36,809 nucleotides of DNA from an uncultured Bacteroidales bacterium (GTDB lineage: Bacteria > Bacteroidota > Bacteroidia > Bacteroidales > UBA932): assembly GCA_945870315.1 (NCBI GenBank), contig CAMBRR010000012.1, positions 1-36,809 on the forward strand, given 5' to 3'. Shown piece after piece: positions 16,837 through 24,278 of the stretch. Below the pieces are notes generated by a model. It ran no database searches. It saw only the letters and a program-made list of their open reading frames with translations, and was not told where the DNA came from. A program made the translations under genes and the position numbers. Position 1 is the stretch's first letter, and the number at the start of each line of letters is the position of its first letter.

Positions 16837-19149
16837 CTAGAACCTGTAATATAGTTTTACCATAAAGTTGGCAGGAGCCTGAGGGAAGACACCGACGCCG
16901 TCCACGATTGACTCGTCGCTCTGCATCATATTCTTCCAGCACCAGCCATCTGCAACGTACAGATTGTTCAGCAGGTTGTTCACATAAGCGCCCAAACCAA
17001 GTTTTCCATAACGGAGGCTGAACTCGTGGGAAAGTGAAAGATTCATCACATAATAGCGTGGGATACTGCGGCTATTTGTAGCTGTATTATCAAGGAACTG
17101 CTTCCCGACATACTTACCGTTCAATGCCAATGTGGTGGTTTTGAGCGAATTGCTACAAATTGTCTTGAAAGGAGTGAATGCAAATTGGAAGAAGCCTACA
17201 AAAGAAGGAGACATCAACATATTGGTCGTTCCATAATTGACTTCCTTCTGCCCGACAGTATTCCAATCATCGTCAATCAGCGTATAAGACTCAGTATAAT
17301 CTTTGATTCTGTTAAGGCTCAACGTAGCATTGGCATCAAACCTCATCCAAGGAGCCGGCTGCCAGGCAATAGCAAGCTCAACACCTCTTCTGTATGCCCT
17401 TCCTACATTCTCCTTGATTGCATATCCTACGTCAGAGAGACGCCCAGTCTCAAGAAGCATATCGAAATACTCCATGAAATAGAAATTCGCGCTGGCTGTA
17501 ACCTTCTCTGCTGCAAACTCATAGCCAATTTCCACATCCACCATTTTCTCCGGCCTCAATTCCGGTTTCAAGTCACCGAGATTATTTGAGATGATGACCT
17601 CCTTGATATCGCTCCTGCCCGGTTCGCGATTGCCCAAAGCTGCACTTGCATAAGCCTTGTGACCATCCATCTGGAAGGTGACACCGGCGCGAGGATTAAA
17701 GAAATTCCAAGCTGTCTTGTAGCCGAGGTCAAGGTCATCCTCATCATCCACACCGGCCATCTTCAGAGACACTCCCCTGTACTGCAAATCGAGATAAGTG
17801 GTCAGATATGGGACAGGAGTATATTCAGCTCTTGCAAAGACATTTGCCTCTCTCTTTACACTGCGGTTGTAATACCATTCGTTGTCGGCACTGATAGGAT
17901 ATCTTCCTTCGTAATCATAGTCATCACCAAGAATCTCATTCCACAGAACTTCCCCATAGTGATTTCCGTTGTATTGAGAGAGGTTGATACCACCAGTAAC
18001 ATTTACCTTGTCTGACTTGAACTTCACATCGGAATTGACTACATAGTAGTTATTTGCCATTGACTTACGAATGATAAAATCGCTCTTGTCAGAAGCGGTA
18101 TAATCAATTCCATCACGTTCGTACTTAAAATCCGAAGGGAAACCGTATTTTGTAAATTTCTTTTTTGCCTTGTAATTTTCATACCAGCCGTCACCCTTGG
18201 TCCAGTTGAAAGTGGTACTCCAGAATACCCTTTCCCCGAACTGGCGTGTGTAGTTCAACTGGAGATGATGTTGAGTATAATTGTCAGTATCATTGTCATA
18301 GTACCTGACATTTCCCATTTCGTCATAATATTCTCCAGCCTCATTGTATTTGCGGTCATTCTTATCGTAAGCCATAGAAATATCTATTCCATTCCAGGTA
18401 ATTCCAGTATGCTGATCACCCATAAGATAGGTCAATTTCAATGAGTTGCGTTCATTCATCCATCCAAGGACAGCAAAAGCGGACTGAACCTTAGCCTTTG
18501 CATTTCGGATATATCCATCAGTATAATTCCTTGAATACGCAGCATCGAAATAAACGCCGGATTTGGTCAGGCCTGTTCCAGCCGAAACAGTTGTCATAAA
18601 GGTATTGTAGGAACCTGCCGCCATGTCAAGGTTGGCATAAGGAACAAGGCCCACAGAAGATGTGCTCATATTGATGCTGGCGCCGAATGCACCTGCGCCA
18701 TTGGCAGAGGTGCCAAGACCTCTCTGCACCTGAACGGAACTGAGGATATTCGAAAGGGACGGGATATTCACCCAGAACACCTCCTGAGACTCTGCGTCAT
18801 TGAGAGTAATACCATTCAAAGTGATATTTATCTGTGATCCTTTTGAACCCCTGACTGTCATTTTGGAATAACCGATACCTGTACCACCTTCATTCACTGC
18901 CACAACAGAGGGAGTGAGATTGAGTTGCATAGGGAGGGAGTTGATTGGATTGGATGACCTCAACTGCTCCTTGTCAACCATAGTGTAGGTCACCGGAGTT
19001 GATTTACCGGCCCTTGAGGCCGACACTACAATGGAATCGAGTTTCTCGACTTTCCCGGCAGGTTCATTTTCCTGCCCTTCCACATTTGCGGCTACCGCAA
19101 ACGCAGGGACCAGCGACAGAGTCGCTGCAAACATAAAAAAACCTCGCAT
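16837..19149 (-). CDS. TonB-dependent outer-membrane receptor under a TPP riboswitch, probable thiamin receptor
   Basis: 770 residues from the ATG at 19149, which opens a signal peptide (MRGFFMFAATLSLVPAFAVA). A longer in-frame start at 19248 lies inside the riboswitch and is rejected. A short TonB-box-like region (DSIVVSASRA) leads into the plug domain (about 45-165: MTVRGSKGSQINITLNGI, VQRGLGTSANGAGAFGASI), and the rest is a barrel ending in KLYYRF. Because a TPP-binding riboswitch precedes it, the cargo is most likely thiamin or its phosphates; B. thetaiotaomicron has a comparable riboswitch-controlled thiamin receptor. The upstream glutaminyl cyclase gene on the same strand ends just before the riboswitch. 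No thiamin biosynthesis genes are in the window. Confidence 0.88.
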   Translation of the reverse strand: MRGFFMFAATLSLVPAFAVAANVEGQENEPAGKVEKLDSIVVSASRAGKSTPVTYTMVDKEQLRSSNPINSLPMQLNLTPSVVAVNEGGTGIGYSKMTVRGSKGSQINITLNGITLNDAESQEVFWVNIPSLSNILSSVQVQRGLGTSANGAGAFGASINMSTSSVGLVPYANLDMAAGSYNTFMTTVSAGTGLTKSGVYFDAAYSRNYTDGYIRNAKAKVQSAFAVLGWMNERNSLKLTYLMGDQHTGITWNGIDISMAYDKNDRKYNEAGEYYDEMGNVRYYDNDTDNYTQHHLQLNYTRQFGERVFWSTTFNWTKGDGWYENYKAKKKFTKYGFPSDFKYERDGIDYTASDKSDFIIRKSMANNYYVVNSDVKFKSDKVNVTGGINLSQYNGNHYGEVLWNEILGDDYDYEGRYPISADNEWYYNRSVKREANVFARAEYTPVPYLTTYLDLQYRGVSLKMAGVDDEDDLDLGYKTAWNFFNPRAGVTFQMDGHKAYASAALGNREPGRSDIKEVIISNNLGDLKPELRPEKMVDVEIGYEFAAEKVTASANFYFMEYFDMLLETGRLSDVGYAIKENVGRAYRRGVELAIAWQPAPWMRFDANATLSLNRIKDYTESYTLIDDDWNTVGQKEVNYGTTNMLMSPSFVGFFQFAFTPFKTICSNSLKTTTLALNGKYVGKQFLDNTATNSRSIPRYYVMNLSLSHEFSLRYGKLGLGAYVNNLLNNLYVADGWCWKNMMQSDESIVDGVGVFPQAPANFMVKLYYRF

Positions 19150-19174
19150 AATGTTGTTACATTGATGCAAGGGC

Positions 19175-19192
19175 AGTGCGCACAGACGCACT
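19175..19192 (-). promoter_or_regulatory. Possible expression-platform hairpin of the TPP riboswitch
   Basis: AGTGCG and CGCACT pair around a six-base loop between the aptamer and the receptor start codon at 19149. No U-run follows, so if it is the switch element it more likely affects translation or an alternative pairing than termination. Confidence 0.4.
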
Positions 19193-19196
19193 TGAG

Positions 19197-19278
19197 ACAC
19201 GCTATTCCCTTCGGCGGTATTGTCCGCATCAGGTTCAATGGGTATCATCTCAGCCGCAAATGCGGCACCCCAGCATTG
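19197..19278 (-). ncRNA. TPP (thiamin pyrophosphate) riboswitch, THI element
   Basis: Read on the minus strand, the aptamer shows GGGGTGCC (near 19271-19264), the pyrimidine-sensing CTGAGATGATACCC (19253-19240), TGAACCTGAT, ATACCGCCGAAGGGAA, and a closing P1 helix AUGCU/AGCGU. These are the diagnostic conserved blocks of the THI element in the right order and spacing. In this class TPP binding lowers expression of the downstream thiamin transport or synthesis gene. It begins about 12 bases after the stop codon of the glutaminyl cyclase gene and ends about 48 bases before the receptor ATG. No promoter box is visible between that stop and the aptamer. Confidence 0.93.
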
Positions 19279-19289
19279 TTTATTTAATA

Positions 19290-20063
19290 TTAATCGTTTT
19301 TCTTAACAATCTTCACCTTATACAACCTAGGCCAATTCTTGCCGGTCAGATAGAGTGAACCATCTGCAGGATTGAAAGCAATCCCATTCAGCACATCGGT
19401 ATCCGGTTTCTGCAACTTCCTTGGCAGCAATCCCTTGCAGGAAATCATGCCGTGGACCTTACCGTCTTTCGGATTGATGATTACAATATCATCTGTCATA
19501 TAGACATTGGCCCAGACCATTCCGTCCACATATTCCAGTTCGTTAAGCCACCTTACAGGCCTCTCATCCAGAGTCACAAGCACCTTTCGCTTCAGTTTAA
19601 GGTCTCCGTCCATAAAAAACAAATACGCAGAACCGTCAGAAGCAATCAACTGCTCCCCATCGGTGGTCAGTCCCCACCCCTGCCTCGGGTATCTGCCTCT
19701 GGCAATTGGTTCAAGGGTAGAGGGATCATATTTGAAAACTTCCTTGTTCTCCCAGGTCAATATATACAGGGCATCATTGAATATGCAAGAACCCTCCACA
19801 AAATATTTCTTGTCAAACTCCACCTTCCGCAATGCTCTGCCGGTAGGGATTTCCACCTCGCGGAAAGTGGATTTTCCATATTGTCCAGTACTCTCGTACA
19901 TCCTGCCTTCGTGAAAAAACAGGCCCTGGGTATAGGAATTCGTATCGTGATTATACTCTTCCAGCACCTCGACCTCATAATTAGTGACTTTGCTGTCGCA
20001 AGCACAAGTAAGGGCAGGCACCATAGCCAGCAGCAGAATGAAAGAACTGAAATATCTTGCCAT
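19290..20063 (-). CDS. Glutaminyl-peptide cyclotransferase (glutamine cyclotransferase) lipoprotein
   Basis: 257 residues with a lipoprotein leader, the acylated Cys probably at 22 (TCAC). The mature part is the five-bladed propeller of the plant/bacterial glutaminyl cyclase family: SYTQGLFFHEGRMYESTGQYGKS, FVEGSCIFNDALYILTW, YPRQGWGLTTDG, LNELEYVDGMVWANVY and DVLNGIAFNPADGSLYLTGKNWP are all family signatures. It converts N-terminal Gln of exported proteins to pyroglutamate, which in Bacteroidota often becomes the N-terminus exposed when signal peptidase I cuts before Gln; several exported proteins here have Ala-Gln at that site (SusC, M16 peptidase). It starts four bases after the pyrG stop, so it is co-transcribed. 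Confidence 0.92.
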   Translation of the reverse strand: MARYFSSFILLLAMVPALTCACDSKVTNYEVEVLEEYNHDTNSYTQGLFFHEGRMYESTGQYGKSTFREVEIPTGRALRKVEFDKKYFVEGSCIFNDALYILTWENKEVFKYDPSTLEPIARGRYPRQGWGLTTDGEQLIASDGSAYLFFMDGDLKLKRKVLVTLDERPVRWLNELEYVDGMVWANVYMTDDIVIINPKDGKVHGMISCKGLLPRKLQKPDTDVLNGIAFNPADGSLYLTGKNWPRLYKVKIVKKND

Positions 20064-20067
20064 ATCT

Positions 20068-21687
20068 CTATTTCAAACGATTGTCCCTATGCTCAAGGGC
20101 AGCCTTGACAAATGACACGAATATCGGCTGCGGATGCTCAGGAGTACTCTTGAGTTCAGGATGGAACTGCACTCCGATGAAGAACGGATGTGTAGGAATT
20201 TCTACGATTTCCACAAGCGAGGTTTCAGGATTCTTTCCGGTAGCCTTCATTCCGGCAGCCTCGATGGCAGACAGATAGTCATTATTGAACTCATATCTGT
20301 GCCTGTGACGCTCGGAAATGGTCCTGCTGCCATATATCTTGTATGCAAGCGAATTTTCATCAAGTACACATTCATATGCACCAAGCCTCATCGTTCCGCC
20401 CTTGATGGTAGTGCTCTTCTGATCTTCCATCAAATCTATGACCGGAGTGGTTGTCTGCGGGTTGACCTCAGTGGAAGCGGCATCCTTGAGTCCCAGCACA
20501 TTGCGGGCGAACTCCACGACGCACATCTGCATACCGAGGCAGATTCCGAAGAATGGAAGATTGTTCTCCCTGGCATAGCGGATAGCCACAATCTTGCCTT
20601 CCAGTCCCCTCTCGCCGAAACCAGGAGCCACCAGGATTCCGTCCATTGAAGAAAGTTTTTCTTCCACATTATCCTTGTCCAGATACTCGCTGTGGATGCT
20701 ATGCACATTCACCTTGCACTCATTTGCAGCACCAGCGTGCACGAAAGACTCCAGAATGGACTTATAGGCATCCTGCAACTCTACATATTTTCCGACAAGA
20801 GCGATGTCAACGGTGGACTTTGGATTGTTCAGTTTATCCAGGAAACTCATCCAGCGGGTAAGGTCAGGCTCCGGGGCATTGTCAATCTGAAAATGCTCCA
20901 GAACAAGTTTATCCAGATTTTCCCGTGCCATATTCAACGGCACCTGGTAGATGGACGGAGCATCCATTGACTGGATTACGTGCCCTGGTTTAACATTGCA
21001 GAAAAGAGCCATCTTCCTGCGAAGCTCAGGAGTGAGTTCGTGTTCTGTGCGGCATACGATGATATCCGGCTGCACACCCCACCTCTGAAGTTGCTGAACA
21101 GAGTGCTGGGTCGGTTTTGTCTTGAGCTCCTTTGCTGCGCTTAGGTATGGTACCAGAGTAAGGTGAATCGTCAAGCAGTCTTCCTCCGGAAGTTCCCACT
21201 GCAACTGTCTTACTGCCTCCACGAAAGGCTGGGATTCCATATCCCCGACTGTTCCTCCGATTTCCGTGATTACGATGTCATATTTTCCACTCTTACCGAG
21301 CAGGAGCATCCTCCTTTTTATCTCATCAGTGATATGAGGGACAATCTGGACGGTCTTGCCGAGATAGGCCCCCTCCCTTTCCTTGCTGATGACGGTATTG
21401 TAGATTTTTCCGGTAGTGACATTGTTTGCCTTTGAAGTATGAACACCAAGGAAACGCTCATAATGGCCGAGGTCAAGGTCCGTTTCCGCACCGTCCTCAG
21501 TAACATAACACTCACCGTGCTCATACGGATTCAGAGTACCCGGATCGATGTTGATATATGGATCAAATTTCTGGATTGTTACTCGCAAACCTCTGGCTTG
21601 CAGAAGTTTGGCTAATGAAGCTGAAATAATTCCCTTGCCAAGTGAAGAGGCAACGCCACCTGAAACGAATACGTATTTTGTGTTCAT
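20068..21687 (-). CDS. pyrG: CTP synthase
   Basis: 539 residues from the ATG at 21687, matching the family start MNTKYVFVSGGVASSLGKGI; the frame is open much further upstream, but that stretch runs through the promoter and the divergent gene. The N-terminal amidoligase domain has the P-loop-like GGVASSLGKG and EIGGTVGDMESQPF segments. The C-terminal glutaminase domain has GFGERGLEGK, the catalytic Cys in FGICLGMQ near residue 382, and the His/Glu pair in VQFHPE near 510. The enzyme makes CTP from UTP, ATP and glutamine. It heads a minus-strand unit with the glutaminyl cyclase and is divergent from the steroid-reductase homologue. Confidence 0.98.
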   Translation of the reverse strand: MNTKYVFVSGGVASSLGKGIISASLAKLLQARGLRVTIQKFDPYINIDPGTLNPYEHGECYVTEDGAETDLDLGHYERFLGVHTSKANNVTTGKIYNTVISKEREGAYLGKTVQIVPHITDEIKRRMLLLGKSGKYDIVITEIGGTVGDMESQPFVEAVRQLQWELPEEDCLTIHLTLVPYLSAAKELKTKPTQHSVQQLQRWGVQPDIIVCRTEHELTPELRRKMALFCNVKPGHVIQSMDAPSIYQVPLNMARENLDKLVLEHFQIDNAPEPDLTRWMSFLDKLNNPKSTVDIALVGKYVELQDAYKSILESFVHAGAANECKVNVHSIHSEYLDKDNVEEKLSSMDGILVAPGFGERGLEGKIVAIRYARENNLPFFGICLGMQMCVVEFARNVLGLKDAASTEVNPQTTTPVIDLMEDQKSTTIKGGTMRLGAYECVLDENSLAYKIYGSRTISERHRHRYEFNNDYLSAIEAAGMKATGKNPETSLVEIVEIPTHPFFIGVQFHPELKSTPEHPQPIFVSFVKAALEHRDNRLK

Positions 21688-21716
21688 ATGGATAAAAAAT
21701 ATCGTTAACAGGGGCA

Positions 21717-21724
21717 CAAAAGTA
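21717..21724 (-). promoter_or_regulatory. Promoter -7 box of pyrG
   Basis: TACTTTTG on the minus strand, 29 bases before the pyrG ATG. It excludes the long N-terminal extension of the open frame. Confidence 0.65.
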
Positions 21725-21755
21725 GTCAAAAAATCCGATTTGAAAAAATCTTTAT

Positions 21756-21763
21756 TACCTTTG
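21756..21763 (+). promoter_or_regulatory. Promoter -7 box of the steroid-reductase-like operon
   Basis: TACCTTTG on the plus strand, 20 bases before the ATG at 21784, so the leader is very short. Confidence 0.65.
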
Positions 21764-21783
21764 CAGGCGTTTTTTGATACGAT

Positions 21784-22563
21784 ATGAGCAATTATTACCT
21801 GATACTTGCCTCTATGGGAGTGATGGCGGTGATAGTATTCATCGTCCTGTTTTTCCTTAACGCCGGCTATGGCTACCTTTCCACATCCCAGTGGGGGCCT
21901 AAGATAAACAACAAACTCGCCTGGGTTCTGATGGAATGTCCGGCGTTCTTCTTTATGCTTTACTACACTCTGGACTTTGCTTTCAGAGGGGCGGACACCG
22001 GAAACGACAGACTGGTCCTGTACATAATGGCAGGTTTGTTCCTGCTTCACTATTTCCAGAGATCATTCATCTTCCCCCTCCTGATGAGAGGCAAGGGTTC
22101 GATGCCGATTGCAGTAATGCTTATGGGTATGGTATTCAATACTTTGAATGCTTATCTGATAGGAGGATGGCTTTATTCTCAGGCTCCGTCCGGGATGTAT
22201 ACCATGGATTGGCTCACCAACCCGGTCTTCATAGCAGGATGCATCATCTTCTTCACGGGGATGTTCATCAACCTCCAGTCCGACCACATCATCAGACATC
22301 TGCGCAAGCCTGGGGACACCAAGCATTATATTCCGAAACAGGGACTATATAAATATGTAACCTCCGCAAATTATTTTGGAGAATTCACCGAGTGGGTAGG
22401 CTTTGCCATCCTGACCTGGTCTCCTGCCGGACTGCTATTTGCCATCTGGACCTTCGCGAATCTGGCTCCAAGAGCAAAGAACCTTACCAAAAAATATGAA
22501 CAGGAGTTCGGGGATGAATATAAAGAACTCCACAAAAAGAATATGATACCATTTATATGGTAA
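21784..22563 (+). CDS. Steroid 5-alpha-reductase (SRD5A) family membrane protein, 3-oxo-5-alpha-steroid 4-dehydrogenase
   Basis: 259 residues with about seven hydrophobic segments. The C-terminal half is the 3-oxo-5-alpha-steroid 4-dehydrogenase domain and reads remarkably like the animal enzymes: QSDHIIRHLRKPGDT near 163, YVTSANYFGEFTEWVGFAIL near 196, FANLAPRAK and a final IPFIW. Length equals that of human SRD5A1. E51 (MECP) and Y90 (HYFQRSF) align by eye with the steroid-contacting Glu and Tyr of SRD5A2. These enzymes use NADPH to reduce the delta4 bond of 3-oxo-steroids to the 5-alpha form. It starts an operon with a flavin reductase 23 bases downstream. Substrate could be bile-acid intermediates or steroids; methylated-lipid or enoyl substrates of distant relatives are alternatives. 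Confidence 0.88.
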   Translation: MSNYYLILASMGVMAVIVFIVLFFLNAGYGYLSTSQWGPKINNKLAWVLMECPAFFFMLYYTLDFAFRGADTGNDRLVLYIMAGLFLLHYFQRSFIFPLLMRGKGSMPIAVMLMGMVFNTLNAYLIGGWLYSQAPSGMYTMDWLTNPVFIAGCIIFFTGMFINLQSDHIIRHLRKPGDTKHYIPKQGLYKYVTSANYFGEFTEWVGFAILTWSPAGLLFAIWTFANLAPRAKNLTKKYEQEFGDEYKELHKKNMIPFIW

Positions 22564-22586
22564 TTTATATTACTTATTAAGAAATT

Positions 22587-23846
22587 ATGAGCAAACTATT
22601 TACGCCATACAAACTCGGCAATCTTGAGCTAAGGAACAGAACTATCCGTTCTGCTGCCTTTGAAGCTATGTGCAAGAATAACCGTCCTACACAGGAACTA
22701 TTTGACTACCATACAGCTGTGGCAAGAGGCGGCATCGGAATGACGACAGTAGCCTATGCTGCCGTATGCGAAAGCGGCCTTTCCTTCGATAGTCAGCTTC
22801 TGCTCTGCAAGGAAATTATCCCTGACTTGAAGAAACTTACGGATGCAATCCACGCGGAAGGGGCAAAAGCCAGCATCCAACTTGGCCACTGTGGCAATAT
22901 GACTCACAGGAGCACCTGCCACTGCATGCCTATAGGAGCCAGCAACGGCTTCAACCTGTATTCTCCGACCTTTTATAGGAAAATGACTAAAGAGGATATC
23001 GAGTATGTAGCCAAGTCTTTTGGAGATGCCACAAGAATCTGCATTGAGGCCGGTTTCGACGCAGTTGAAGTGCACGCAGGACACGGATATCTCATTTCGC
23101 AGTTCCTCTCCCCATATACCAACCACCGCAAGGATGAGTTCGGAGGAAGTCTTGACAACAGGATGCGTTTTATGAGGATGTGCATCAGTGAAGTCGTCAA
23201 GGCAGCTGGCGACAAGATTGCAGTCACTGCAAAACTCAACACCAGCGATGGATTCAAGGGAGGCCAGACAACGGAAGAACTGATAGAGGTTGCCAAGGAA
23301 CTGCGCAAATTGGGAGTACAGGCGATAACGCTCTCAGGCGGTTTTGTCAGCAGGGCTCCGATGTATGTAATGAGGGGAGAATTCCCTGTTAAAACGATTG
23401 TCCACTACTTCCCTTGGAAACAGTGGTGGCTTAAACTTGGCGTACTGCTCGGTGGAAGAATCGTTGCTCCGACCGTACCGTTCAAACCTCTCTTCTTCCT
23501 TGAAGATGCCAAGAAATTCCAGGCTGCAATGCCGGGCTTTCCGTTCATCTATGTTGGAGGTGTTACCAGCCGTGAGGCAGCTGACAAGGTTATGGATGAA
23601 GGATTCGAGCTTCTGCAGATGGGACGTGCAGTGCTGGAAGATACTGATTTTGTCAACAAGATGGCGGCAGATGAGCATCACTGCAGTGCATGCGAGCACA
23701 GCAACTTCTGCGTAGGAAGGATGTATTCGAGGTCTATGCAATGTCACAAGCGCTGCGTGGACATAACTCCAGCCCTTGAGAAAGAAGTTGAAAAGGTGAA
23801 CGCACGCAATGACAGGCGCGAGCGCAAGCTTGGATACAAAAAATAG
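22587..23846 (+). CDS. Old Yellow Enzyme-family NADH:flavin oxidoreductase with cysteine cluster, lacking the FAD domain
   Basis: 419 residues. An FMN-binding TIM barrel begins LFTPYKLGNLELRNRTIRSA and carries IQLGHCG (near 91) and the active-site segment VEVHAGHGYLISQFLSPYTN (near 159) with GGSLDNR after it; IYVGGV and QMGRAVLED bind the FMN phosphate. After the barrel, cysteines at 366, 369, 375, 386 and 390 resemble the 4Fe-4S motif of the dienoyl-CoA reductase/BaiCD group, but the C-terminal FAD/NAD(P)H domain of those roughly 640-680 residue proteins is absent. An insertion near 270-300 (PWKQWWLKLG...PFKPLFF) is hydrophobic and may contact membrane. Following the steroid-reductase homologue, it is probably an enone reductase acting on the same compounds. 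Confidence 0.88.
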   Translation: MSKLFTPYKLGNLELRNRTIRSAAFEAMCKNNRPTQELFDYHTAVARGGIGMTTVAYAAVCESGLSFDSQLLLCKEIIPDLKKLTDAIHAEGAKASIQLGHCGNMTHRSTCHCMPIGASNGFNLYSPTFYRKMTKEDIEYVAKSFGDATRICIEAGFDAVEVHAGHGYLISQFLSPYTNHRKDEFGGSLDNRMRFMRMCISEVVKAAGDKIAVTAKLNTSDGFKGGQTTEELIEVAKELRKLGVQAITLSGGFVSRAPMYVMRGEFPVKTIVHYFPWKQWWLKLGVLLGGRIVAPTVPFKPLFFLEDAKKFQAAMPGFPFIYVGGVTSREAADKVMDEGFELLQMGRAVLEDTDFVNKMAADEHHCSACEHSNFCVGRMYSRSMQCHKRCVDITPALEKEVEKVNARNDRRERKLGYKK

Positions 23847-23854
23847 GATAAGGA

Positions 23855-24200
23855 ATAGGTAGAACGCTTCTGTCGCTATATTGAGGCTTTGGTCGAGGTA
23901 TAGAGGAAAGTCCGGACAGGAAAGGGCATCCCGCTACGGAAAGCGCAGATGGGAGTAATCTTATGGAAGCCGTAACAGAAAATTACCGCCCGAAAGGGCA
24001 AGGGTGAAAATGTGGGGTAAGAGCCCACGGCGGTCGGTGGTGACATCGGTCGGGTACGGCCCCGGGACCTGCAAAACCAAATATACTGGAAAGTCACAGT
24101 GCTCGTCATTGTGGCAGGAGGCGGCCCGCTTTCTTCCAGGGGGTAGGTTGCGAAGATAAATGACAGATTAAAACAGAAACCGGCTTACGGTTCTGCCTAC
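23855..24200 (+). ncRNA. rnpB: RNase P RNA (bacterial type A)
   Basis: The catalytic RNA that trims 5' leaders from tRNA precursors. It contains GAGGAAAGTCCGG (23903-23915), the CCGCCCGAAAGGGCAAGGGTG region, GTAAGAGCCCAC, a GATAAATGACAGA block near 24155 and the 3' ACAGAAACCGGCTTACGG (24173-24190), all in the usual order. The ends are set by helix P1: UAGGUAGAAC at 23856-23865 pairs over ten positions with GUUCUGCCUA at 24190-24199. It begins only about nine bases after the flavoprotein stop codon, with no TAnnTTTG box nearby, so its primary transcript may come from the upstream operon or from an unrecognised promoter. Confidence 0.96.
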
Positions 24201-24204
24201 AAAA

Positions 24205-24243
24205 GAGAGGATGGCCAAATGATTGCATTTCAGCCATCCTCTC
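24205..24243. terminator. Terminator hairpin between rnpB and pepD
   Basis: GAGAGGATGGC (24205-24215) and GCCATCCTCTC (24233-24243) pair perfectly over 11 bases around a 17-base loop. Read on the minus strand the stem is followed by TTTTG, fitting the end of pepD; on the plus strand it ends rnpB. Its arm belongs to the same family as the hairpin at 13519-13548. Confidence 0.75.
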
Positions 24244-24278
24244 ATCATTTATAACAGCGCTGTTTCTTGATAACCGCT

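Noticed and set aside
19150..19248. N-terminal extension of the TonB-dependent receptor
   Set aside because: The extra residues are encoded by the TPP riboswitch and its leader; a proper signal peptide begins at 19149.
19197..19278. Cobalamin riboswitch before the TonB receptor
   Set aside because: The conserved blocks CTGAGA, ACCTGAT and ATACCGCCGAAGGGAA are those of the TPP aptamer; no cobalamin B12 box is present.
21688..22050. N-terminal extension of CTP synthase by 121 residues
   Set aside because: The extension crosses the pyrG promoter box and the divergent 5-alpha-reductase gene, and the family start MNTKYVFVSGG is at 21687.
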